Source of the DNA: Candidatus Kinetoplastibacterium galatii TCC219
Lineage (GTDB): Bacteria > Pseudomonadota > Gammaproteobacteria > Burkholderiales > Burkholderiaceae_B
DNA length: 64,000 nt
Assembly (NCBI RefSeq): GCF_000340905.1
Contig: NC_020284.1
Span: 558,001 to 622,000 of the forward strand
Reading direction: 5' to 3'
The notes below the pieces were generated by a model, which ran no database searches, was not told where the DNA came from, and saw only the letters and a program-made list of their open reading frames with translations. Below, piece by piece: positions 39,163-47,311 of this stretch. Both the position numbers and the translations under genes were made by a program. How positions within the stretch are numbered: position 1 is the first letter of the stretch; each line of letters starts with the position of its first letter.

Positions 39163-39707
39163 TGAGAGTTATTGGTATTGATCCTGGTCTTAGAAGAACA
39201 GGGTTTGGTATAATAGATCAAAATGGTCAAAGCGTAAGGTATATAACTAGTGGCACCATAATAGTACCAACTAATATACCTCTAGCTGAAAGACTTAAGG
39301 TGATTTTCGATAACTTGAATCAAGTTATCGAGGAAACCAATCCTTTAGTAGCAGCTATGGAAATAATTTTCATGAATACCAATCCAGCTACAACACTTTT
39401 ACTAGGCCAGGCTAGAGGTGCTGCTTTGTGTGCAATAGCTAATAATGATATAAAAGTTTATGAATATACTGCATTACAAATAAAAAAAGCTGTTGTTGGA
39501 ACAGGTAGAGCTGCGAAAAATCAAGTTCAGATGATGGTTCAACGATTACTATCTCTAAATGGACTACCTTCTCCTGATTCGGCTGATGCTCTATCATGTG
39601 CTCTATGCCACTCAAACATAAACCAATTTAGAAAAATTACAAATAATTCACAATACAAGGATATTAATGATAAAGATAAAACAATTAAAAACGGAAGATT
39701 AATTTAA
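39162..39707 (+). CDS. ruvC: Crossover junction endodeoxyribonuclease RuvC
   Basis: Cuts Holliday junctions resolved with RuvAB. The 181-residue protein shows the catalytic aspartate in [14 protein letters not shown] (residue 7), the second acidic residue in [26 protein letters not shown] (about 67), and the C-terminal acidic pair in [13 protein letters not shown] (about 139-142). The tail after this is Lys/Asn/Asp-rich and not conserved. It overlaps purH by one base and is 11 bases before ruvA, so ruvC-ruvA-ruvB form an operon with purH. A perfect DNA palindrome lies within the gene (39308-39330). Confidence 0.96.
   Translation: MRVIGIDPGLRRTGFGIIDQNGQSVRYITSGTIIVPTNIPLAERLKVIFDNLNQVIEETNPLVAAMEIIFMNTNPATTLLLGQARGAALCAIANNDIKVYEYTALQIKKAVVGTGRAAKNQVQMMVQRLLSLNGLPSPDSADALSCALCHSNINQFRKITNNSQYKDINDKDKTIKNGRLI
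39308..39330. repeat. Perfect inverted repeat inside ruvC
   Basis: CGATAACTTGA and its exact reverse complement TCAAGTTATCG are separated by one base, a 23-base near-perfect palindrome within the coding sequence for FDNLNQVI. It might be chance or a binding site; see findings. Confidence 0.8.
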
Positions 39708-39718
39708 AAAATATCAAT

Positions 39719-40297
39719 ATGATAGAAAGAATCACAGGCAAGTTATTAGACAAAAGCACAAATAGTATTTGTATAGATGTTAATGGTATATGTTATGAAA
39801 TAGAAACAACTGCTAACACTATTAATTCTCTTCCAGATATTAATGAAAAATTAACCTTATTCACCCACCTATTAATACGTGAGGATGCCCATATATTATT
39901 TGGCTTTAACGATCATAGTACTAGGAATACTTTTCGTCTTCTAATTAAAACAGCTGGAATAGGAGCTCGCACTGCTTTATCAGTTCTATCTACCCTATCA
40001 GTTGACGAATTATTAAATTCTATAGTGATGCAAGATCCATCAATTTTGACTAAAGTTCCAGGTATAGGACAAAGAACAGCAGAGCGTTTGCTTCTAGAAC
40101 TTAAGAATAAAATAAAATCAGAACCTGGGATGAGCTCGTTACAAACACCTCCTCAACATCATTCTGACCTTATTAATGCACTAGTGTCATTAGGATATTC
40201 ATATAAAGAAACAATGAAGATAATTAATTTTGTTCCAGAGAATCTTACTATATCTGAAAGCATAAAATACGCGCTGAAATTACTAAGCTCTGGTTGA
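39719..40297 (+). CDS. ruvA: Holliday junction branch migration protein RuvA
   Basis: Tetramer that holds the Holliday junction and loads RuvB. The 192 residues show domain I (OB fold, MIERITGKLLDKSTNSICIDV), TLFTHLLIREDAHILFGF, two helix-hairpin-helix motifs (LIKTAGIGARTALSVLS, about 72-88, and LTKVPGIGQRTAERLLLELK, about 107-126) and the C-terminal domain III that touches RuvB (ALVSLGYSYKETMKII). Length is normal. It lies between ruvC and ruvB on the plus strand, 54 bases ahead of ruvB. Confidence 0.96.
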   Translation: MIERITGKLLDKSTNSICIDVNGICYEIETTANTINSLPDINEKLTLFTHLLIREDAHILFGFNDHSTRNTFRLLIKTAGIGARTALSVLSTLSVDELLNSIVMQDPSILTKVPGIGQRTAERLLLELKNKIKSEPGMSSLQTPPQHHSDLINALVSLGYSYKETMKIINFVPENLTISESIKYALKLLSSG

Positions 40298-40351
40298 TCC
40301 AGTCTAGAATGAAAGCACATTATAATCCATAGATATTTTTAATTACTAAAC

Positions 40352-41413
40352 ATGGCAATTAAGCCCGACTATCTTGCTCATACTACTAAAACGCACAGTA
40401 AAATACTGGAGCCCACAGCGCCTAGTGGCGAAGAATCTATTGAGCGCGCACTAAGACCAAAAAATTTCTATGAATATATTGGTCAAAGAAGAACTTGCGA
40501 TCAATTGGAAATATTTATAAAAGCTGCTCGCAATAGAAAAGAATCATTGGATCACACATTATTATTTGGACCGCCTGGATTAGGGAAAACTACCCTTGCG
40601 CATATAATAGCACATGAGATGGGAGCTACGCTAAGGCAGACTTCTGGTCCTGTGTTGGAAAGACCAGGAGACCTAGCAGCAATACTAACAAACATGGAGA
40701 AGAATGATGTTTTATTTATTGATGAAATACATAGGCTATCTTCAGTTGTAGAAGAAATTCTTTATCCTGCTTTAGAAGACTTTCAAATAGATATTCTAAT
40801 AGGTGAAGGACCATCTGCAAGAAGTGTTAAATTAGATCTTCAACCATTTACATTAATAGGAGCTACCACTAGAGCAGGCATGCTAACAAATCCTCTGAGA
40901 GATAGATTCGGAATTGTATCAAGACTTGAGTTTTATACTCCAGAAGATCTTTCTAGTATTATTTCTAGAAGTGCTAAGTTATTGAAAACAAATGTTACCA
41001 TGGAGGGGTCGGAAGAAATTGCTCGAAGATCACGAGGTACACCAAGAATAGCAAATAGACTGTTAAGGCGTGTACGTGATTATGCTGAAGTTAAAGCAGA
41101 AGGTATTATAAATAATGTTGTGGCAAGCCAGGCTTTATCAATGTTAGAAGTTGATCCAAATGGACTAGATCTTATGGATAGAAAACTATTGGAAGCTATC
41201 GTTTATAAATTTGACGGAGGACCTGTCGGAATTGACAGTATTGCAGCATCTATAGGAGAAGAAAAAGATACTATAGAAGATGTCATAGAACCTTATCTAA
41301 TACAACATGGATATATACAAAGAACACCACGTGGCAGGATAGCAACATCCATAACTTGGAATCATTTAGGACTACATCAGCTAAACCCTTCTCAGCAAAA
41401 AAATATATTTTAA
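40352..41413 (+). CDS. ruvB: Holliday junction DNA helicase RuvB
   Basis: AAA+ motor for branch migration. The 353 residues contain [14 protein letters not shown], Walker [21 protein letters not shown] (about 70-90), Walker [11 protein letters not shown], sensor 1 [20 protein letters not shown] and the arginine sensor [19 protein letters not shown], followed by the winged-helix domain ([29 protein letters not shown], in two parts, and RTPRGRIAT). It completes the ruvCAB set; with rarA and recN in the window, recombination repair seems largely preserved. Confidence 0.97.
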   Translation: MAIKPDYLAHTTKTHSKILEPTAPSGEESIERALRPKNFYEYIGQRRTCDQLEIFIKAARNRKESLDHTLLFGPPGLGKTTLAHIIAHEMGATLRQTSGPVLERPGDLAAILTNMEKNDVLFIDEIHRLSSVVEEILYPALEDFQIDILIGEGPSARSVKLDLQPFTLIGATTRAGMLTNPLRDRFGIVSRLEFYTPEDLSSIISRSAKLLKTNVTMEGSEEIARRSRGTPRIANRLLRRVRDYAEVKAEGIINNVVASQALSMLEVDPNGLDLMDRKLLEAIVYKFDGGPVGIDSIAASIGEEKDTIEDVIEPYLIQHGYIQRTPRGRIATSITWNHLGLHQLNPSQQKNIF

Positions 41414-41473
41414 CTAAGCATTTAACAGTAAATCTTAACCAAACTTAACTACTAATTAATAAAATTTAAATAA

Positions 41474-43237
41474 ATGACTACTATTGAAAATAACATGTCA
41501 TCGCAGAATTTTTTGCGTCGAATAATAGAAGAAGATATTAATTCAGGAAAACTAGATAAAAGACTATGGTCAGGGATACCTGGGCCAAATAGTTTACAAA
41601 AAAATATCAATAAAATTGATTCTTCATCAATCAGAACAAGGTTCCCTCCAGAACCTAATGGTTATTTACATATAGGACATGCAAAAAGTATATGTATAAA
41701 TTTTGGATTAGCAGAACAATATAACGGATCTTGTCATTTGAGATTTGATGATACTAATCCTGATAAAGAAAATAATGAATATGTAGAATCAATAATAGAG
41801 GCGGTTAAATGGCTAGGTTTTAAATGGAGCAGTGATAATCAGAATAATTTATACTTTGCAAGTGATTATTTCAATTATATGTATGAGTTTGCAGAAGAAT
41901 TAATAAAAAATAACTATGCTTATATTGATGAACAAAATGAAAATGAAATTAAGGACAATAGAGGAACATTAACTAATCCAGGCATAGAATCTCCTTGGCG
42001 CAATAGACCTTCTGATGAGTCTCTAATATTGTTTAGAAAAATGAGGAATCAAGAATATCCAAATGGTAGTCTTGTATTGCGCGCAAAAATAGATATGAAA
42101 TCGCCAAATATAAATATGCGTGATCCTGTTATGTATAGGATACGTCACTCATCTCACCATAGAACAGGTTCTCAATGGTGCATTTACCCAATGTATAGTT
42201 GGGCGCATCCCGTCGAAGATGCTTTGGAAGGTATTACTCATAGTATATGTACATTAGAATTTGAAGATCAAAGACCATTATATGACTGGTTCCTAGAAAA
42301 ATTAAAAGAAATAGGAATTTTTGAAGATCCTCTTCCTCATCAATACGAATTTTCAAGATTAAATTTAAGCTATGTAGTTACTAGCAAAAGGAAATTGTTA
42401 ACTCTTGTAAAAGAAGGATACGTTGACGGATGGGATGATCCTAGGCTGCCAACAATATTTGGCCTGCGCCGAAGAGGATATACTCCTAGATCAATAAGAC
42501 TATTTTGTGAGAGAATATCTGTATCAAAATCAGATTCTTTGATTGATTATAGTGTTTTAGAACAAGCTTTAAGAGATGATCTAGATATGATAGCAACCAG
42601 AGCTATAGCAATCCTGAATCCTTTAAAATTAATAATTGCAAACTATCCAGATGATCATTCAGAAATCTGTTATGCTCCTATCAATCATCATGATAAAAAT
42701 CTTGGTTATCGAAACTTCTCTTTTCATAAAGAACTATGGATAGACAAGGATGATTTTCAAGAGGAACCTCAAAAGAATTATTTTCGATTATTTCCTGGAA
42801 ATCTAGTGCGTTTAAAATATGGATATATTGTTAGATGTACTGGTTACAAAAAAGATAATGATGGAAATATTATAGAAGTGTATGCAGAATATTTGCCAGA
42901 TACAAAAAGTGGAACTGACGGTGCTAATAAGATTAAGGTTAAAGGGACCATAACATGGTTATCCTCAACAGAAGCTAAAGAAGTAACAATCAATCTATAT
43001 GAACATCTTTTTAATAGACCAGTTCCAGATAATGAAGGAAGTAATTTTATTAATTATATAAATCCCAACTCCAAAAAAACTATTAGGGCTTTATTAGAAC
43101 CAAACACAATAAACCGAGATATCAAAACATGGCAATTTGAAAGGCTTGGATATTTTATTATGGATAAAGATAGTACTAATGAAAATATAATAATCAATCG
43201 AATTGTGACTTTGAAAGACTCTTACATAAGAAATTAA
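41474..43237 (+). CDS. glnS: Glutaminyl-tRNA synthetase
   Basis: Charges tRNA-Gln directly. The 587-residue class I enzyme has the HIGH motif in PPEPNGYLHIGHAKSI (about 57-72), DDTNPDKENNEYVESI, YDWFLEKL, and the KMSKS-equivalent in YVVTSKRKLLTLVKEG (about 316), then the beta-barrel anticodon-binding domains. The length is a little more than E. coli GlnRS. The stop is directly followed by the minC ATG (no gap), so minC is likely co-transcribed. Presence of GlnRS predicts that gatCAB amidation is not needed for tRNA-Gln, as usual in betaproteobacteria. Confidence 0.96.
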   Translation: MTTIENNMSSQNFLRRIIEEDINSGKLDKRLWSGIPGPNSLQKNINKIDSSSIRTRFPPEPNGYLHIGHAKSICINFGLAEQYNGSCHLRFDDTNPDKENNEYVESIIEAVKWLGFKWSSDNQNNLYFASDYFNYMYEFAEELIKNNYAYIDEQNENEIKDNRGTLTNPGIESPWRNRPSDESLILFRKMRNQEYPNGSLVLRAKIDMKSPNINMRDPVMYRIRHSSHHRTGSQWCIYPMYSWAHPVEDALEGITHSICTLEFEDQRPLYDWFLEKLKEIGIFEDPLPHQYEFSRLNLSYVVTSKRKLLTLVKEGYVDGWDDPRLPTIFGLRRRGYTPRSIRLFCERISVSKSDSLIDYSVLEQALRDDLDMIATRAIAILNPLKLIIANYPDDHSEICYAPINHHDKNLGYRNFSFHKELWIDKDDFQEEPQKNYFRLFPGNLVRLKYGYIVRCTGYKKDNDGNIIEVYAEYLPDTKSGTDGANKIKVKGTITWLSSTEAKEVTINLYEHLFNRPVPDNEGSNFINYINPNSKKTIRALLEPNTINRDIKTWQFERLGYFIMDKDSTNENIIINRIVTLKDSYIRN

Positions 43238-43927
43238 ATGATAACAAAACCATCTAAAATAGATTGTAAAAGCGCCAATATCATAGCTCCAAAACTGATA
43301 TTACAGGATAGTAATGATGATTTGTATATTTCTATCAAGACTTATTTAGAGAATTCTGGAGATTTCTTCAAAAATGAATATATTATTATCGATGTTAGTC
43401 TATTAACAGAATCATTAAATTGGAATGTTTTGATAGATATACTAAAAAAACATAATATTAATATACTAGGAGTACTGGCAAATGGAGATAATTTATTATC
43501 AGCTCTAAATATAGGATTAATAAATTTATCATCTAACAGAGAAAGTATAAATTATTCAAGTGGCTCTGATTTTAATAAAAAAATAGAAAATAGGAAATTT
43601 GAACCATTATTGGTAGATAAACCATTAAGATCAGGACAGAAAATATACGCGAATAATACCGATCTTATTGTAATTGGAGTAGTAAGTCCTGGAGCAGAAA
43701 TAATAGCAGATGGTAATATTCATGTTTATGGACCTCTACGAGGCAAAGCAATAGCTGGAGCTAACGGAAATACTGATTCTCGTATATTCACTACACAATT
43801 TGATGCTGAACTATTAGCTATTGCTGGAATATATAAAATATTCGATAATAACATTAATGGTGACATGTATAATAAAAAGCTATTTGCCAAACTACATAAT
43901 GAGAAAATTTCAATCAAGTTATTATAA
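43238..43927 (+). CDS. minC: Septum site-determining protein MinC
   Basis: Inhibitor of FtsZ polymerisation that acts with MinD at the poles. The 229-residue product has a divergent N-terminal domain (about 1-105) and a well-kept C-terminal beta-helix: [47 protein letters not shown] (about 130-175, in several motifs), and [12 protein letters not shown]. This C-terminal domain binds MinD. It starts immediately after glnS and is followed, after 96 bases to the chosen minD start, by minD and minE. Confidence 0.93.
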   Translation: MITKPSKIDCKSANIIAPKLILQDSNDDLYISIKTYLENSGDFFKNEYIIIDVSLLTESLNWNVLIDILKKHNINILGVLANGDNLLSALNIGLINLSSNRESINYSSGSDFNKKIENRKFEPLLVDKPLRSGQKIYANNTDLIVIGVVSPGAEIIADGNIHVYGPLRGKAIAGANGNTDSRIFTTQFDAELLAIAGIYKIFDNNINGDMYNKKLFAKLHNEKISIKLL

Positions 43928-44023
43928 AAACTAGAAAATATTTTATCTGCTTATACTTTATCTACTTATACTGTAGACTGTTGTATCATGGCAGCATTAA
44001 CATTTAATAAGGATGTAAAAGTC

Positions 44024-44839
44024 GTGACACGTATCGTTGTTGTAACTTCTGGTAAGGGTGGCGTTGGCAAGACCACCAGTAGTGCTAGTTTTTCTGCTGG
44101 TCTGGCTATGCGAGGTCACAAGACTGTTGTAATAGACTTTGACGTTGGGTTGCGCAATCTTGATCTAATTATGGGCTGTGAAAGAAGAGTTGTATATGAT
44201 TTTATTAATGTAGTGCAAGAGGAAGCAAATTTAAATCAGGCGTTAATAAAAGATAAAAAAGTTGAAAATCTTTTCATTTTACCTGCTTCCCAAACTCGTG
44301 ATAAAGATGCATTAACTAAAGATGGGGTTGAATTAGTACTCAAAAACCTTAGCAAAATGGGATTTGAGTATATTATATGCGATTCACCAGCAGGTATTGA
44401 GACTGGTGCTTTAATGGCGGCATATTTTGCTGATGATGCAATCATTGTTACAAATCCTGAAATCTCTTCTGTTAGAGACTCAGACAGGATATTGGGTATT
44501 TTATCTTCAAAATCTAAAAGAGCTATTAATGGTGAGGAACCTATTAAAGAATATTTACTAATTACTAGATATAATCCTAAAAGAGTAATGACCGGGGAAA
44601 TGCTTTCTATATCAGATATTGAGGACATACTAAGAATAAATCTTATCGGAGTAATACCAGAATCTGAATCTGTGCTACATGCATCAAATCAAGGACTTCC
44701 TGCTATTCATATGAAAGATACCAATGTCTCTATAGCATATGAAGACTTAGTTTCTCGTTACTTAGGCAAAGAAGTTGCTATGAAATTTACAGAGCAAGAA
44801 AAACCTAGCCTATTTAAACGACTGTTCGGAGGCAGATAA
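44024..44839 (+). CDS. minD: Septum site-determining protein MinD (ATPase)
   Basis: Membrane-binding ParA/MinD-family ATPase that recruits MinC and oscillates with MinE. I start it at a GTG (44024), preceded by AAGGA, giving [18 protein letters not shown], the usual MinD N-terminus and 271 residues (E. coli 270). An ATG 12 codons upstream would add a non-family extension. Motifs: deviant Walker [36 protein letters not shown], and the C-terminal amphipathic membrane helix near [15 protein letters not shown]. It is one base before minE. Confidence 0.96.
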   Translation: MTRIVVVTSGKGGVGKTTSSASFSAGLAMRGHKTVVIDFDVGLRNLDLIMGCERRVVYDFINVVQEEANLNQALIKDKKVENLFILPASQTRDKDALTKDGVELVLKNLSKMGFEYIICDSPAGIETGALMAAYFADDAIIVTNPEISSVRDSDRILGILSSKSKRAINGEEPIKEYLLITRYNPKRVMTGEMLSISDIEDILRINLIGVIPESESVLHASNQGLPAIHMKDTNVSIAYEDLVSRYLGKEVAMKFTEQEKPSLFKRLFGGR

Positions 44840-44840
44840 A

Positions 44841-45101
44841 ATGTCATTTTTATCATTTCTTCTCGGAGAAAAAAAGAAATCAGCAGTAGTCGCAAAAGAA
44901 AGATTACAAATAATACTTGCGCATGAACGCTCTACAAAAAACTCACCAGATTATTTACCTAAACTTCAACAAGAATTAATTACTGTTTTATCTAAGTATG
45001 TAAACATAGATCTCGATGATATTAAGGTCAATGTAGAAAGACATGGGTCACTTGATGTTTTAGAAGTAAAAATAGAAATGCAAAAGAAAGAAAATTCTTA
45101 A
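44841..45101 (+). CDS. minE: Cell division topological specificity factor MinE
   Basis: Stimulates MinD ATPase and drives its release from the membrane so that division occurs at mid-cell. The 86-residue protein has the N-terminal membrane/MinD-binding helix ([30 protein letters not shown], in two parts) and the dimerising topological domain ([37 protein letters not shown]). Complete minCDE is retained. The gene is followed by a long symmetric terminator shared with ettA. Confidence 0.96.
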   Translation: MSFLSFLLGEKKKSAVVAKERLQIILAHERSTKNSPDYLPKLQQELITVLSKYVNIDLDDIKVNVERHGSLDVLEVKIEMQKKENS

Positions 45102-45104
45102 TTT

Positions 45105-45146
45105 AAAACAACACTACTACACCTAATAAAGTAGTAGTGTTGTTTT
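45105..45146. terminator. Bidirectional terminator between minE and ettA
   Basis: A perfect 16-base stem (AAAACAACACTACTAC with its reverse complement) around a 10-base loop separates the convergent minE and ettA genes. The arms end in A or T runs on each side, so it works as an intrinsic terminator read from either strand. Confidence 0.93.
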
Positions 45147-46814
45147 CTATCTCAGTGATTTGTACTTTAATCTTTTAGGACTTGTATTCTTATTCTTAGA
45201 TTTTTTATAATTCTCGTACTCGTTATAATTCCCATTGAAAAATACAACTTCGGAATCACCCTCAAACGATATAATATGAGTTGCTATTCTATCTAAAAAC
45301 CATCTATCATGGCTGATTACAAGAATAACTCCTGGGAATTCTAACAATGCATCCTCTAGAGCTCTAATAGTTTCAACATCAAGATCATTTGAAGGTTCAT
45401 CTAGTAGCAAAACATTACCACCGGTCAGGAGTGTTTTAGCTAAGTGTAAACGTCCACGTTCACCTCCAGACAAATCACTAACCCGCTTACTCTGATCATT
45501 TCCCTTTAAGTTAAAACGACTAAGATATGCTCTTGAAGACATGGAGAATTTGCCAATATTTATAACGTCAGCTCCATCTGAAATATTTTCAAAAACAGAT
45601 CTGTCATTAACTAGAGAATCTCTAGACTGATCAACAAAAGCCATGTTTACAGTTTTACCTACTATAATTTTCCCTCTATCTGGAGACTCTGAGCCAATAA
45701 TCATACGAAATAACGTAGATTTACCAGCTCCATTAGCACCAATTATTCCCACTATAGCACCTGGAGGGATTTTAAAACTTAAATCATCTATTAATAATCT
45801 ATTTTCATAAGCCTTACTCACGTCGATAAAATCAATTACATCATTACCTAATCTATCGCAAGTTGGAATAAATATTTCCTGTGTTTCGTTCCTTTTCTGA
45901 TACTCATATGATGCTAATTCTTCGTAGCGATTCAATCGCGCCTTAGCCTTGGCTTGTCTACCTTTAGGGTTTTGATTTATCCATTCTATTTCTTTTTTTA
46001 TAGTTCGTTGACGAGCACTTTCGATACCCTCTTCTACTTTCAAACGAACTTCTTTCTGAAGCAACCAAGAACTATAATTACCTTTCCAAGGAATACCATG
46101 GCCCCTATCTAGTTCTAATATCCATTCAGCAACATTGTCTAAGAAATAACGATCATGAGTTACTGCAACAACCGTACCTTTGAAATCATGCAAGAAATGC
46201 TCTAACCATTCTACACTTTCCGCATCTAAATGATTAGTAGGTTCATCTAGTAGTAATATATCTGGTTTAGACAACAACATTCTGCATAAAGCAACTCTTC
46301 TTTTTTCTCCGCCTGATAAATTACCAATCTTTGCTTCCCAAGGTGGAATTCTCAAAGCATCAGCAGCAACTTCCATCTGTAATTCAGAATCATCAAACCC
46401 ACTGGTAGAAGCGGCAGAAATAACAGATTCTAATTCAGCTTGCTCAGAAGCTAATCTTTCAAAATCAGCATCTTCTTCAGCATAAGCAGCATATATAAAT
46501 TCTAGACGCTTTTTTGCTTTTAAAATATCATTAATCCCTAATTCTACAGCTTCCCTAACTGTTAATTCATTATCTATCAGCGGTTCTTGAGGAAGATATC
46601 CTATTTTTAGCCCTGGCAGAGCCAAAGCTTCTCCTTCTATCTCTTTATCAACACCTGCCATTATTCTTAACAATGTTGATTTTCCAGATCCATTTAAACC
46701 AAGAACTCCAATTTTAGCACCAGGGAAAAAAGAAAGAGAAATATCTCTCAAAATATACTTATTCACTGGCACAATCTTGCTTACACGGTTCATGGTATAT
46801 ACGTATTTTGCCAT
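45147..46814 (-). CDS. ettA: Energy-dependent translational throttle protein EttA (ABC-F ATPase)
   Basis: ABC-F protein that binds the ribosomal E site and gates elongation by the ATP/ADP ratio. The 555 residues hold two ABC domains: first Walker A GLNGSGKSTLLRI (about 39-51), signature LSGGEKRRVALCRM, Walker B ILLLDEPTNHLD; then an arm and linker with WINQNPKGRQAKAKARLNRYE, and the second ABC domain with GANGAGKSTLFRM, LSGGERGRLHLAK and LLLDEPSNDLD. The length and the EttA-specific arm separate it from Uup and YheS. It is transcribed alone. Confidence 0.95.
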   Translation of the reverse strand: MAKYVYTMNRVSKIVPVNKYILRDISLSFFPGAKIGVLGLNGSGKSTLLRIMAGVDKEIEGEALALPGLKIGYLPQEPLIDNELTVREAVELGINDILKAKKRLEFIYAAYAEEDADFERLASEQAELESVISAASTSGFDDSELQMEVAADALRIPPWEAKIGNLSGGEKRRVALCRMLLSKPDILLLDEPTNHLDAESVEWLEHFLHDFKGTVVAVTHDRYFLDNVAEWILELDRGHGIPWKGNYSSWLLQKEVRLKVEEGIESARQRTIKKEIEWINQNPKGRQAKAKARLNRYEELASYEYQKRNETQEIFIPTCDRLGNDVIDFIDVSKAYENRLLIDDLSFKIPPGAIVGIIGANGAGKSTLFRMIIGSESPDRGKIIVGKTVNMAFVDQSRDSLVNDRSVFENISDGADVINIGKFSMSSRAYLSRFNLKGNDQSKRVSDLSGGERGRLHLAKTLLTGGNVLLLDEPSNDLDVETIRALEDALLEFPGVILVISHDRWFLDRIATHIISFEGDSEVVFFNGNYNEYENYKKSKNKNTSPKRLKYKSLR

Positions 46815-46858
46815 GGCTATTTATAAATACTCTTCAAGAAAAAATTAAACAATAACCC

Positions 46859-46922
46859 TCAGTACAAAAGTACTGATTAAAATTAGTAAATTAAAGCATA
46901 TTAACGGTTATATATGCTTTAA
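46859..46922. repeat. Two adjacent hairpins between ettA and the small ORF
   Basis: TCAGTAC/GTACTGA with a 4-base loop lies at 46859-46876. TTAAAGCATAT/ATATGCTTTAA (11-base arms), with a further TAAC/GTTA pair inside the loop, lies at 46891-46922. Neither is followed by a long T run, so they are not clear terminators. Confidence 0.65.
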
Positions 46923-47034
46923 AGTAGGAGAATTTACTATTTTTTAATAAAATCAGTCATAACAAAACAACCCACTTATTATTATCATTCAATTTTATAA
47001 AAAATCTATCATCCTAGTTAAATAGCATTCTAAG

Positions 47035-47163
47035 CTAAGAACGTTTTACTTTTTCTAACATTTTAAAAACATTTTTTGGCAAATCTGCAAATAATCTTTT
47101 ATAAGCTTTACCCAGACAACGGCGCTCGAGAGTATTCCTTCTTACACGTTTACGTTCCGCCAT
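47035..47163 (-). CDS. Unidentified 42-residue basic protein
   Basis: A short ORF with its own GGAG ribosome-binding site seven bases upstream of the ATG. The product opens MAERKRVRRNTLERR, continues CLGKAYKRLFADL and ends KMLEKVKRS. It is strongly basic (many Arg/Lys), could form one or two helices, and has no signal peptide or membrane segment. I do not recognise it; size and charge recall small ribosomal proteins or RNA-binding peptides, but it does not match S21, L34 or L36. It lies alone between ettA and uvrA, divergent from uvrA. Its G+C-rich codons and good start site make it more credible than a chance ORF. Confidence 0.62.
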   Translation of the reverse strand: MAERKRVRRNTLERRCLGKAYKRLFADLPKNVFKMLEKVKRS

Positions 47164-47311
47164 AATAAACTCCTTTTATATAAAAACTGTAATTAATACT
47201 GGTCTTTTATTATAACCTGTTTACAATAAAAACTCTTGCAAAATCATTGGAAAATATAAACAGCGATATTGTAATTATATAATTTCTTTTCAGGACAATT
47301 AATAGCAAATC

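Noticed and set aside
47035-47163. Small ORF as rpsU (ribosomal protein S21)
   Set aside because: Basic and short like S21, but the S21 sequence pattern (FEVALRRFKR) is missing and the length is too small, so no gene symbol is given.
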